Source of the DNA: an uncultured Ruminococcus sp.
Lineage (GTDB): Bacteria > Bacillota > Clostridia > Oscillospirales > Ruminococcaceae
Direction: 5' to 3'
DNA length: 64,000 bases
Assembly: GCA_900538575.1 (NCBI GenBank)
Contig: UPZA01000010.1
Coordinates: forward strand, 1-64,000
Shown: positions 17,511 through 26,730 of the stretch, piece after piece
How the letters are laid out: each line of letters opens with the position of its first letter
Position numbering within the stretch: position 1 is the stretch's first letter
The notes under the pieces: generated by a model
The model's database searches: none
What the model was told of the DNA's origin: nothing
The model's input: the letters and a program-made list of their open reading frames with translations, nothing else
Translations under genes and position numbers: made by a program

Positions 17511-20500
17511 ATGGATTTCTTTAAACATAGCTTTATGGAGCTTGCCGGCTGGAGAGATATTGAAAAATATCTTTCAGACGGAATATCGCCGGTCTGCGCA
17601 ACCGGACTGTCTCATATTCACAAGGCGCAGCTTCTCTATACGCTCAGCGGAAAGACCGGTTTTTTAGTTGTTACAGACAGCGAGGCGGAAGCAAAACGTC
17701 TATGCGATAATATAAATACAATGGCTCAGTCGTCAAGGCTTGCCATGCTTTATCCGGCAAGAGAAATTTTTCTGACCTCTGCCGAGGGCATGTCTAGGGA
17801 TTATGAGCATCAGCGTATAGAGGCGCTTTCCGCTGTGCTGAGCGGGGAGTGCAGAGTGCTGGCGGCGTCTGCCGAGGCCGTTATGCAGCCGGCTATACCG
17901 CCCGACGTTTTGTCCGGGCATACTTTAACGATAAAAAGCGGTTCGCAGCTTGATCTCAAAGAGTTTAAAACAAGGCTGGTCAATATGGGCTATGTCCGAA
18001 GCGATAAGGTAGAGGGTCCCTCGCAGTTTTCAGTAAGGGGCGCTATAGTCGATATTTTTCCGGTGCAGTCGGAATTTCCCGTCAGGATAGAGCTATGGGG
18101 GGACGACGTTGACAGTATAGCTTATTTTGATCCGGAAACACAGAGAAGGACGGAAAGCGCCGGCGAATTCAGGATAGCTCCGGCAATCGAAACTATTACG
18201 GACAGAGCCGGATTGGCGGAAAAAATTGAAGGACTCGCGAAATCGGCGCGCGGCAAAAAGGCGGAAGCCGTAAGGGAAAAGCTTTTTCGCGACGCGCAAA
18301 AGCTGAGAGACGGTTCGGAGCTTGAATGCATAGATAAGTATATACCCGTTATATACGACAGGCTGCCGTCGGTTTTTGATTATTTCAGTGGTCTTACGGT
18401 ATTTTCCGAATATACAAACGCGGTCGAGCGGGCCAAGGGAGTTATTTCGCAGTATAACGAGGATTGCAGGATTCTTCTGGAGGAGGGATCGCTTTGCAGA
18501 GGTCTTGAGGGGCATTATTTTGACTTCGGTGAAATAACGGAGCGGGCGGCCGGCGGCGAGCGGCTTTTTATAAGTAATTTTATATCGGGGCTTGATCGTG
18601 TGGGATATAAGAAAATAGTCAATTTCGAGGGAATTCAGAACGCGCCGTGGGGCGGCGAAATGCGTCAGCTCAACGAGGATCTGACCGGCTACTGCGAGAG
18701 GGGCTTCCGCACTATGCTTATCGCGGGAAGCGAAAAAACTCTCCCTATCATAAAGCAGGATCTGGAGGACGCCGGAATAGGCTGCGATATAGCTAATCCC
18801 GAAAGCGTATGTCAGCCGGGCAGGGTACTGCTGATGACCGGAAGTCTTTCCGGAGGCTTTGAATATCTTGAAAATAAAACTGCCGTTATAACGCAGGCTA
18901 AGGCGGCAGGCTCAAAAAAGAGAAAGAAAAAGCATAAAAAGGGCGAGGAGATAAGAAGTCTTTCCGATATAACGTCCGGGGATCTTGTGGTTCATTCTCT
19001 TCATGGAATCGGGCGTTTCGCCGGAATAAGAAAGCTTGAGCTTGAAGGCGTAACAAAGGATTATATTACTATTCAGTATGCCGGAAAGGACGTTTTATAC
19101 GTTCCGGTGACTCAGCTTGATATGGTTTCAAAATATATCGGTCCGAGGGACGACGCGGGAGTAAAGCTCAATAAGCTTTCCTCCGCCGAATGGCAGAAAA
19201 CGCGCAGCAGCGTAAAGCGGGCGGTAAAGGATATGGCCCATGAGCTGATAAAGCTTTACGCAAAAAGAGAGCAGAGCAAGGGAATCGCTTTTCTGCCTGA
19301 CGATGAGACGCAGAGAGATTTTGAGGCGAGGTTTCCTTATGCCGAAACCGACGATCAGCTTCAGTCCATAAGCGAGATAAAGGAGGATATGGAAAGACCG
19401 CGTCCAATGGACAGACTTCTCTGCGGCGACGTAGGCTTCGGAAAGACCGAGGTTGCTTTTCGCGCGGCGATGAAGTGCGTTATAAGCGGAAAGCAGTGCG
19501 CCATACTTGTTCCGACGACGGTGCTTGCCATGCAGCATTACCAGACCGCTCTGAGAAGATTCGAGCAGTTTCCGGTAAATATAGAGCTGATATCGAGGTT
19601 TCGTACTTCAAAACAGCAGCAGGATATTGTCAAAAGACTTAAAAAAGGGCTTATAGACATAATAATAGGCACTCACAGACTTGTTCAGAAGGATATAGAG
19701 TTTAAATCCCTGGGACTTGCAATCATAGACGAGGAGCAGCGATTTGGGGTGGCTCATAAGGAGAAATTCAAGGAATATTTTTCCGGGGTGGACGTTCTTA
19801 CATTGTCGGCTACTCCTATTCCGAGGACGCTTAACATGGCGATGAGCGGAATAAGGGATATGTCGGTTATAGAAGAGCCGCCCCAGGACAGATATCCCGT
19901 GCAGACCTATGTGGTGGAATACAATGCGGGAATGATATTACAGGCAATAACAAAGGAGCTTAAAAGGGGCGGTCAGGTGTATTATATCCATAACCGGGTG
20001 GACAGCATTTCAGGCTGCGCCGCAAGGCTTCAGGAGCTGCTGCCTGACGCGAGAATCGCCTATGCCCACGGTCAGATGACCGAGGAGAAGATGTCCGGAA
20101 TATGGAACAGTCTTGTGGAGCATGAAATTGATATACTTGTCTGCACCACTATAATAGAAACCGGCGTAGACGTTCCTAATGTTAATACTCTTATAATAGA
20201 GGACAGCGACCGATTCGGTCTTTCACAGCTTTATCAGCTCAGAGGACGGGTAGGCCGTTCAAACAAAAGGGCGTACGCTTATTTTACATTCCGACGGGAA
20301 AAGGTGCTTTCGGAAATCGCCTCTAAAAGGCTGAATGCAATGAGAGAATTTACCCAATTCGGCAGCGGCTTCAGGATTGCTCTCAGGGATCTTGAAATCA
20401 GGGGAGCCGGAAGTATTTTAGGCGGAAAGCAGCATGGTCATATGGAGGCGGTGGGCTACGATATGTACCTGCGCCTGCTTACCGAGGCAATAGCAGAGGA

Positions 20501-20972
20501 AAAGGGCGAGCCGGTTGAAAAGGCGGCGGACTGCTCTGTGGATATCCGCATAGACGCTCATATTCCGGAAAAATACATTGAAAGCTCCGCTCAGAGAATT
20601 GACGCCTATAAAAAAATAGCGGCAATTGAAACGCCTGAGGATAAAATTGAAATGATAGACGAGCTGATAGACCGTTACGGGGAGCCTCCGAAGTCGGTTA
20701 CGGGGCTTATAGAGGCGGCTCTTCTGAGAAACACGGCGGCCGCGTTGGGTATTACCGAAATCCAGCAGAGAAAGGAAAACCTGTTTTTCTATATAGAAAA
20801 TCCTAAGCCGGAGCAGATAAGCGGGCTTTCAAGGACGTTTAAGGGCAGAATACTTTTCAACAGTCTTGCAAAGCCGTATATCAGCGTAAGGCTTGAAAAG
20901 GGCCAGAGACCGGAAATTCTGATGAAAGATGTGTTAGATGAAATGAAATCCGCTGGAAAAATAATGAATTGA
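17511..20972 (+). CDS. mfd: transcription-repair coupling factor
   Basis: Mfd displaces RNA polymerase stalled at DNA lesions and recruits UvrA. The 1153-aa chain has the UvrB-like N-terminal part, then the CarD-like RNA polymerase interaction domain (from GDLVVHSLHGIGRFAG), then the RecG-like motor with Walker A GDVGFGKTEVAF, box II DEEQRFG and the translocation motif region LRGRVGRS. The TRCF C-terminal domain closes it. The ATG at 17511 is preceded by AGGAGGGCGG. The open frame extends to 17445 across the hairpin region and is not used. It is third in the glmU-pth operon. Confidence 0.97.
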   Translation: MDFFKHSFMELAGWRDIEKYLSDGISPVCATGLSHIHKAQLLYTLSGKTGFLVVTDSEAEAKRLCDNINTMAQSSRLAMLYPAREIFLTSAEGMSRDYEHQRIEALSAVLSGECRVLAASAEAVMQPAIPPDVLSGHTLTIKSGSQLDLKEFKTRLVNMGYVRSDKVEGPSQFSVRGAIVDIFPVQSEFPVRIELWGDDVDSIAYFDPETQRRTESAGEFRIAPAIETITDRAGLAEKIEGLAKSARGKKAEAVREKLFRDAQKLRDGSELECIDKYIPVIYDRLPSVFDYFSGLTVFSEYTNAVERAKGVISQYNEDCRILLEEGSLCRGLEGHYFDFGEITERAAGGERLFISNFISGLDRVGYKKIVNFEGIQNAPWGGEMRQLNEDLTGYCERGFRTMLIAGSEKTLPIIKQDLEDAGIGCDIANPESVCQPGRVLLMTGSLSGGFEYLENKTAVITQAKAAGSKKRKKKHKKGEEIRSLSDITSGDLVVHSLHGIGRFAGIRKLELEGVTKDYITIQYAGKDVLYVPVTQLDMVSKYIGPRDDAGVKLNKLSSAEWQKTRSSVKRAVKDMAHELIKLYAKREQSKGIAFLPDDETQRDFEARFPYAETDDQLQSISEIKEDMERPRPMDRLLCGDVGFGKTEVAFRAAMKCVISGKQCAILVPTTVLAMQHYQTALRRFEQFPVNIELISRFRTSKQQQDIVKRLKKGLIDIIIGTHRLVQKDIEFKSLGLAIIDEEQRFGVAHKEKFKEYFSGVDVLTLSATPIPRTLNMAMSGIRDMSVIEEPPQDRYPVQTYVVEYNAGMILQAITKELKRGGQVYYIHNRVDSISGCAARLQELLPDARIAYAHGQMTEEKMSGIWNSLVEHEIDILVCTTIIETGVDVPNVNTLIIEDSDRFGLSQLYQLRGRVGRSNKRAYAYFTFRREKVLSEIASKRLNAMREFTQFGSGFRIALRDLEIRGAGSILGGKQHGHMEAVGYDMYLRLLTEAIAEEKGEPVEKAADCSVDIRIDAHIPEKYIESSAQRIDAYKKIAAIETPEDKIEMIDELIDRYGEPPKSVTGLIEAALLRNTAAALGITEIQQRKENLFFYIENPKPEQISGLSRTFKGRILFNSLAKPYISVRLEKGQRPEILMKDVLDEMKSAGKIMN

Positions 20973-21071
20973 ATAAAAATAATTCAGAATTAAATGGAGA
21001 AATAATACAATTATTGTGCATTATGAGCAGAACATACAAATTAAATGTTCAATCTTTGGTTAGCATTAACA

Positions 21072-21101
21072 TAGACATATCAGTGCCGGTAATGTTATAA
21101 T
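21072..21101 (+). promoter_or_regulatory. promoter of the three-gene surface-module operon
   Basis: TAGACA, an 18-base spacer and TATAAT with an extended -10 (TGTTATAAT). It is 70 bases before the first gene; the preceding 100 bases after mfd show no gene. Confidence 0.7.
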
Positions 21102-21170
21102 TAAGACGTGAAAATTTGCTTTTTAGGTAAGACAGCAAAATAAAAAATATAAAATAACGAGGTGCTAAAA

Positions 21171-22274
21171 ATGAAGAAATTAAAAAGAATAATCGCTTCC
21201 GCTTCTGCCGCAGCTATGGCGGCTTCCGCATTGCTTGCCGCTGTTCCGGCATCCGCAGCAAGCGTCGAAAAGGAAATTGCGTATACAGGTCCGTCTGAAG
21301 GCGCTTTGGCTTTTGAAAACGACGGTTCATCGCTGCGTATGAACATTTTTAACGAATGGGGAATCGACATCAAGGATATCGAAAATAAAGGAAATTTTTC
21401 CGAAAAGATTTCTGTAACATTTACAGTTTCCGGTCTTGGAGAAAATTCTGCAAACATTGCCGAGGACGGAACTGAAACGCCTTACGAAGCGTTTCTTTCA
21501 GGATCTGTCGGAACAGATTCCTATTGGGGTTCGACCGCTGAAGGAAATACCGTTGACAATAAGTCTGTTGCAATCGAGGGCGACGGAACATATATGGCGG
21601 AATTTTTGTTAAGCAGTCCTGCCGATACGATCAGTTGCTTGATTCTTTCTACTAATATCAACGCTTATCAGTATGCGGATTCGGCTGAAATAGACGAGAT
21701 GGGAGCAGCCGCTGCCGGAATTACATTTAACATTGATAAGGTTACAACAATGGCTGAAGAAACAGAGCCTGATCCGGACGTTCCTGTAGGCACTATCGGA
21801 ACCGCAACAATAATCGGTAATATCGGCGCAACGGGCGTATGGGGCGCTGATGAAATTACAGAAGGTTCAAAAACAGCTAATATTGACGGAGACGCTCAGT
21901 ACGAAGTCGTATGGAACGTAACGGACGGCGGTACTGACACGCTTGAATTCCTTGCAGTTCAGATTCCCGGTCTTTCGAGCGATAAATATGAGAATCTTGC
22001 CGCTGATACTGCGATTACACAGAGTCTTAAGGTTGTGTTCACAGTTTCCGGTACAGGCAAGGACGGTACTTCAAACGTCGCTAAGTATGAAAAGGGCGAT
22101 ATCACAAGAGACGGAGTAGTAGACCTTTACGACGCTATTGAAATAGCTAAATATATGATGAACATGATTGATATAGACGAGGAGCAGATGGAAGTCGGAG
22201 ATATAAACAACGACGGTGTAGTTGATCTTTACGATGCAATCGAGGTTGCAAGGACTCTTCTGCCTAAAAAATAA
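21171..22274 (+). CDS. secreted dockerin protein with an unrecognised repeated module (paralog 1)
   Basis: A signal peptide (about 1-30, ending PASA-AS) is followed by module sequence in rearranged order: a C-terminal half-module ending in FTVSGLGEN, an N-terminal half-module beginning FLSGSVGTDSYWG, then a shortened module (IGNIGATGVWG ... GDAQYEVVWNVTDGG ... VVFTVSGTG). The last copy lacks about 60 middle residues found in the next two genes. The dockerin (309-367) has two near-identical repeats, DITRDGVVDLYDAIEIA and DINNDGVVDLYDAIEVA. The module looks like a beta-sandwich and may bind carbohydrate, but it matches no family I can name. The ATG at 21171 has GAGGTG upstream. Confidence 0.78.
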   Translation: MKKLKRIIASASAAAMAASALLAAVPASAASVEKEIAYTGPSEGALAFENDGSSLRMNIFNEWGIDIKDIENKGNFSEKISVTFTVSGLGENSANIAEDGTETPYEAFLSGSVGTDSYWGSTAEGNTVDNKSVAIEGDGTYMAEFLLSSPADTISCLILSTNINAYQYADSAEIDEMGAAAAGITFNIDKVTTMAEETEPDPDVPVGTIGTATIIGNIGATGVWGADEITEGSKTANIDGDAQYEVVWNVTDGGTDTLEFLAVQIPGLSSDKYENLAADTAITQSLKVVFTVSGTGKDGTSNVAKYEKGDITRDGVVDLYDAIEIAKYMMNMIDIDEEQMEVGDINNDGVVDLYDAIEVARTLLPKK

Positions 22275-22292
22275 TATCGGGACGGTTTATTT

Positions 22293-23165
22293 ATGAATTT
22301 TAAAAAAATATTGTCAGTCGTTTCTGCCTGCGCCGTAACAGCGGCTGCGGCTATGGGTATCAGTGTCTTCGCCGAGGGACTTCCCTCGACCGCTTATCTC
22401 TGCGGCTCTATTGGCGCTACGTCTGTCTGGGAAGCCGGAGACGCGACGAGCGGATCCACCGTCGCCAATGTAGACGGAGACGCTCAATATCAGGTTGAAT
22501 GGATAGTTACGGACGGCGGAACAAGTACAATGGAGTTTCTGGTAATTCAGATTCCCGGTTTAACTGTACATCAGTATGAGAATATGAAAATTAATATTGA
22601 TTCGGTTTATGTAGACGGGAAAAAGCTTGATTATACTTCCAGCCCAAATGCGGTTGATATGGCGTTTTATGAGAAACCCGAGGGCGCTACAAGGCTGTAT
22701 TTGATAGATACATGGACATCTAAAAAAATTACCGATTTGCCCGGCAATACTACTATAACTCAAAGTATAAAAGTACTGTTTACAGTTTCGGGAACAGGTA
22801 TTGCAGGTACGTCTAATGTTACGGAAGAAACAACGGAGCCGTCTACAGAGCCGATTTTAGCTACTGAGGAAACGACCGAGCCGGCAACGGGCGGAGTAGA
22901 GCCTACTCCTACGGATCCGACAGATGCAGCTGAAACTGAGCCTACTACAAATGTTCCTGCCACTTCTGCCAATACGCAGGTGACGACCGTTGCCGCAAAC
23001 GCTAACAATAACAGCAATAACGGCGGCAATACAACCGGGGGAAATCAGGTGTCAAACAGTACGTCAGGATCACCGACGACAAAGGGCGCCGGTATTGCGG
23101 CTGCTTTTGCAGGTCTTGCTCTTACGGCAGGTGCCGCTGTGCTGACAAAGGTTAAGAGAAAATAA
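22293..23165 (+). CDS. surface-anchored single-module protein (paralog 2)
   Basis: A signal peptide (about 1-27) precedes one full copy of the module (about 30-172: YLCGSIGATSVW ... GDAQYQVEWIVTDGG ... VLFTVSGTG). A linker of about 85 residues rich in Thr, Glu and Pro, then Asn and Gly, leads to a C-terminal hydrophobic helix and a KVKRK tail. That end would hold the protein in the membrane; a sortase signal is not clear (TTKG only). It starts 18 bases after paralog 1 and belongs to the same operon. Function unknown; possibly display of a binding module at the cell surface. Confidence 0.78.
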   Translation: MNFKKILSVVSACAVTAAAAMGISVFAEGLPSTAYLCGSIGATSVWEAGDATSGSTVANVDGDAQYQVEWIVTDGGTSTMEFLVIQIPGLTVHQYENMKINIDSVYVDGKKLDYTSSPNAVDMAFYEKPEGATRLYLIDTWTSKKITDLPGNTTITQSIKVLFTVSGTGIAGTSNVTEETTEPSTEPILATEETTEPATGGVEPTPTDPTDAAETEPTTNVPATSANTQVTTVAANANNNSNNGGNTTGGNQVSNSTSGSPTTKGAGIAAAFAGLALTAGAAVLTKVKRK

Positions 23166-23184
23166 TTTATTTGAGGTGTTAAAT

Positions 23185-24033
23185 ATGAAATTCAAAAAGA
23201 TTTTTGCGGCTGCGGCTGCATGTGCGGTAGCAACTCTTTCTGCAGCGTCGTACGCTGCGACTACTGTTAGCGCTGCAACTGTAGTTGGAAAAGCTATGCT
23301 TAGCGGTCAGATGGGAACTTACTCTCAGTGGAAGGAAGAAGATGCAATTGCCAACGGGTCAACTGTTGCAAATATTGACGGTAATGCGCAATATGAAGCA
23401 ACGTGGAATATAACAGGCGATGGTACGGGTTCAATTGAGTTTCTTATTCTCCAAATCAGCGGTTCTGATTCGTCAAGCGAGGATTATAAGAATTTTACCG
23501 CAGATCAATATCCTGATTTAAAAATAACAGTTGATGAGGTTTATATTGACGGTGTTAAGGCTCCTTATACATCAAGCGCTGATTCAATCGATTATAAATA
23601 TTATGAAGCAGATCTTGGAAAGGCAAGAATATATTTAACCAGTACATGGGAACAGCCTAAATTATGTCAGGATCTTTCACCACAGACAGAAGTAAAACAG
23701 CAGATCAAAGTTGTTTTTACAGTTTCCGGATTATATAATGATGGCACTTCTAATGTAACAAACAATTCCTCCGGCGGCAATAATACAACGCCTACACAGG
23801 CTCCGTCGGAAAATAACAATCAGCCGACGCAGGCAAATAACGGAAATAACCAGACTACGCAAGCTCAGAATAATAATACTTCTGGCGGTACGTCAGGCGG
23901 CGCTGTTCTGGGCAACTCAACTCAGACAACTTCTGCTTCTACAGGCGACGCAGGCGTTGCAGCAGCAGTTGCAGGTCTTGTTATAACAACTGGTATTGGT
24001 ATAACTGCAGTTGCTCTAAGAAGAAAAAAATAA
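23185..24033 (+). CDS. surface-anchored single-module protein (paralog 3)
   Basis: A signal peptide (about 1-30) is followed by one full module (about 33-190: MLSGQMGTYSQW ... GNAQYEATWNITGDG ... VVFTVSGLY), an Asn/Gln/Thr-rich linker and a C-terminal membrane helix after STGDAG with an RRKK tail. STGD resembles a degenerate sortase motif but lacks the LPxTG proline. The ATG at 23185 fits TTGAGGTG upstream; the in-frame GTG at 23176 lies within that site. It is the last gene of the operon, before a strong terminator. The modules of paralogs 2 and 3 are full length and colinear. Confidence 0.78.
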   Translation: MKFKKIFAAAAACAVATLSAASYAATTVSAATVVGKAMLSGQMGTYSQWKEEDAIANGSTVANIDGNAQYEATWNITGDGTGSIEFLILQISGSDSSSEDYKNFTADQYPDLKITVDEVYIDGVKAPYTSSADSIDYKYYEADLGKARIYLTSTWEQPKLCQDLSPQTEVKQQIKVVFTVSGLYNDGTSNVTNNSSGGNNTTPTQAPSENNNQPTQANNGNNQTTQAQNNNTSGGTSGGAVLGNSTQTTSASTGDAGVAAAVAGLVITTGIGITAVALRRKK

Positions 24034-24050
24034 TTAAGTAAAAAGCATTT

Positions 24051-24086
24051 AAGCTTCCCCTTGTTAAAAAAGGGGAAGCTTTTTTG
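24051..24086 (+). terminator. terminator of the surface-module operon
   Basis: A perfect 10-bp stem AAGCTTCCCC/GGGGAAGCTT and six T residues. Confidence 0.93.
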
Positions 24087-24124
24087 GTATATTTCATTGT
24101 TTTCTTTCACGTTGTTGAATATAT

Positions 24125-24153
24125 TTGACAAAAAAGTAGGAATATGCTATACT
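24125..24153 (+). promoter_or_regulatory. promoter of the polytopic membrane protein gene
   Basis: TTGACA, a 17-base spacer and TATACT. It overlaps an in-frame ATG at 24144, which therefore cannot be the start. Confidence 0.85.
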
Positions 24154-24188
24154 TAAAATGTTTATTTAAGTTAAAGCGGGGGATAGGA

Positions 24189-26570
24189 ATGTACATTGCA
24201 GTTTATATTGTTGCCGTTGCGGTATTTATTTTTATGTCGGCCGTTTATATAAGCGACATGAAAAACAGGGATATAAGCTTGGCGGAGAACGCCGGTAAAT
24301 TGAAAAAGCGTTTAAAAACGGCGGCGTTTACGGCCTCGGCGGTTAATGCGGTATTGGGAATTGCAGACATTGCACGTATATTGAAATCAGATATGTTTGT
24401 TCATATCTTCTTATTTATAGGTATTGTGTCCGCTGTCGAGACTGTAATTTATCTGCTCTATATGAAGCTGGGGTTTAAAACCCTGCGGTTTTCAGCCAAG
24501 GTTATATTTATATCCTCTTTGCTGGAGCTTACCGTTTTTAATTATCCGTCGTTTTACCTATGGAATTCTGACTTTAAGGAACAGAACGTTGAAATTTCAA
24601 AGGCATATTACGGCAGTGAAAACAGCTTTTATGACGAACAGAATAATCTTATAGCGGCTAATGGAGCCGGTGAATTTAAAGTTTCAATTGAAAATTTCAA
24701 CGGAAGAATAGGCTCCGTTTATGCTGATTTGGATTTTGGAAAAGACACTCAAAGGGTACTGTTTAAAATAGACGCCGGAGATGAGGCGCAGAAGGCCTTG
24801 CTCCGTACTGATTACATAAGCAGGTATATGGTAAACGGACGCATAAATTCACAGACTGTTCAGACGCTTTTTTCCGGAGATGTGACCGAAATCCATCTCA
24901 GATTCATACTTGAGAATCCCGGAGACAGCGTTAATTTGAAAGGAATTACTTTCAACAAGCCTATTCCGTTTACAGTTTCGGTTCTGAGGCTGACAGCGAC
25001 CGTGCTTATTCCGATTTTGGCGTATGTCTTTTATGCCGCGGCCGTTATGAAGCGAAAATATGAAAAAGGAAAACGCTTTTGCAATTGGGGGGCAGCTATA
25101 ATAACAGCGGCGTTCTGCGCTATGGCGGTTGGAACCGTTGCATACAGGCTTGAGACTCCCCTTGCTGAAGAAATGAAGCAGACAAAGGGGAATCAGATAA
25201 CTCAGGAGCTTGTCGACGCCTTTTCAAATGGTCAGGTAAATCTTCTTGCGGAGCCGTCTGCCGAGCTGCTGGGGATGGATAATCCGTATGATCGTACGGA
25301 AAGAGACGTAGTGGGGTGCGATTTTGAATGGGATCATTTACTCTATGACGGCGCGTATTTTTCATATTACGGCATAGCTCCGGTATTATTGCTTTTCTGG
25401 CCGTATCATTCTCTGACGGGATATTATTTTCCGTCTACGATTGCGGTATTGCTCTTTGCGGTTATAGGAATGGTTGGTTTGTCCCTTGCATACATGACCT
25501 TTATAAGAAAATGGTTCGGCGGTCTTTCCACAGGTATGGCTTTAGCCGGTCTCATTATAATTCAGCTTGTAAGCGGTATATGGTTCTGTATCGGCAGACC
25601 GGATATTTACGAAATTGCAGAATCGGCGGGCTTTGCGTTCCTGACCTGGGGAGCGTGGCTTCTGTTTGAAGGCAATATAATCGGACCCGGGAAAATATCA
25701 TTGGTTAAAACGGCTCTATCATCGCTGATTTTAGCAGTTTCAGTTTTATGCAGACCGACTCTTGCGGTATATTGTATCTGCGCTGCCATATTTATGATTT
25801 ATGCGATTCCACGGTCGGCAAGCGTTACGGGAGTTTCCGGTTCGAATATAAGAAGGAGCAGATATATCGTTTACATTCTGTGCGCCGCTGTTCCGATGCT
25901 TCTAATTGCCTTGATTCAGATGTGGTATAATTATGTAAGGTTTGGTTCGCCGTTTGACTTCGGTATACAGTATTCCCTGACTATAAATGATTTTACTAAT
26001 GCGCAGTATCATTCAAAGCTTTCGCTGGTACCGGTTTTCAATTATCTTTTCGGTATTCCGTCCTTTGTTATGAGGTACCCTTTTGTATATACGGAATATC
26101 AGAGTCTTGACGTTGAAGGCTTTTTGTACGCCGATCTGATAACTAAAAATACATCGGGAATATTTTTCCTTGTTCTCCCTGCCTTTGCTTATTTCCTGTC
26201 AGGAAAGGCATTAAAAATGCTGCCGGACAAAAAAAGCAGAATATTATCAATACTGTATATAGGTCTACCGTGCGTTATAATGCCGGTTATCATTATGGCG
26301 GCGGTATGGGAGAGCGGCTATTCTATAAGATACACGGTTGATTTTTCATGGGAAATGGCGATGGGCGCGTTTGCGGTTTTTTTCTGTATTTATCTTAATA
26401 TGAAAAATCAGACTATAAAAAAGCTTATGAAGAAATTTTTCATGTTTTCAATGGTATGGGCTATCGCGGTTTCAGGATTTCAGATAGCCGACCAGATGTT
26501 CAACAATTCCTTCAACAGCTTTCCGGAAATACAGTATTCTATTGAGCAGGCGTTTGCTTTTTGGAAATAA
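24189..26570 (+). CDS. large polytopic membrane protein, possibly a GT-C-type glycosyltransferase
   Basis: The 793-aa protein has about a dozen hydrophobic helices and a large soluble loop near residues 130-260. The segment around residues 395-430 (DHLLYDGAYFSYYGIAPVLL) and the following helices resemble GT-C membrane glycosyltransferases that use lipid-linked sugars, but no catalytic motif was verified, so this is tentative. The ATG at 24189 has GGGGGATAGGA upstream and lies downstream of the promoter. It is monocistronic and convergent with a flippase gene, which fits a cell-envelope polysaccharide role. Confidence 0.65.
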   Translation: MYIAVYIVAVAVFIFMSAVYISDMKNRDISLAENAGKLKKRLKTAAFTASAVNAVLGIADIARILKSDMFVHIFLFIGIVSAVETVIYLLYMKLGFKTLRFSAKVIFISSLLELTVFNYPSFYLWNSDFKEQNVEISKAYYGSENSFYDEQNNLIAANGAGEFKVSIENFNGRIGSVYADLDFGKDTQRVLFKIDAGDEAQKALLRTDYISRYMVNGRINSQTVQTLFSGDVTEIHLRFILENPGDSVNLKGITFNKPIPFTVSVLRLTATVLIPILAYVFYAAAVMKRKYEKGKRFCNWGAAIITAAFCAMAVGTVAYRLETPLAEEMKQTKGNQITQELVDAFSNGQVNLLAEPSAELLGMDNPYDRTERDVVGCDFEWDHLLYDGAYFSYYGIAPVLLLFWPYHSLTGYYFPSTIAVLLFAVIGMVGLSLAYMTFIRKWFGGLSTGMALAGLIIIQLVSGIWFCIGRPDIYEIAESAGFAFLTWGAWLLFEGNIIGPGKISLVKTALSSLILAVSVLCRPTLAVYCICAAIFMIYAIPRSASVTGVSGSNIRRSRYIVYILCAAVPMLLIALIQMWYNYVRFGSPFDFGIQYSLTINDFTNAQYHSKLSLVPVFNYLFGIPSFVMRYPFVYTEYQSLDVEGFLYADLITKNTSGIFFLVLPAFAYFLSGKALKMLPDKKSRILSILYIGLPCVIMPVIIMAAVWESGYSIRYTVDFSWEMAMGAFAVFFCIYLNMKNQTIKKLMKKFFMFSMVWAIAVSGFQIADQMFNNSFNSFPEIQYSIEQAFAFWK

Positions 26571-26615
26571 AGGTTTCTAAAAGTCAAATTATAAATTTAG
26601 ACAAAATAAATATTG

Positions 26616-26652
26616 AGAATGAGTTTGATATTGTATCGGACTCATTCTTTTT
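26616..26652 (+). terminator. terminator of the polytopic membrane protein gene
   Basis: The 9-bp stem AGAATGAGT/ACTCATTCT extends to about 15 bp through GU pairs, with a TTG loop and TTTTT. Confidence 0.85.
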
Positions 26653-26689
26653 AATTTCAAGTAAAATCGTTCGTTGTTGCAGTAAAAAC

Positions 26690-26728
26690 ATGCACCCCAA
26701 AAGTCAGACGCTTTTGGGGTGCATTTCA
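26690..26728. terminator. bidirectional terminator between convergent genes
   Basis: A perfect 14-bp stem ATGCACCCCAAAAG/CTTTTGGGGTGCAT. It serves mainly the minus-strand flippase gene, whose stop is three bases away. Confidence 0.85.
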
Positions 26729-26730
26729 TT

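Noticed and set aside
23930..24033. LPxTG sortase signal at the end of paralog 3
   Set aside because: STGD lacks the proline and conserved order; only a membrane helix and basic tail are certain.
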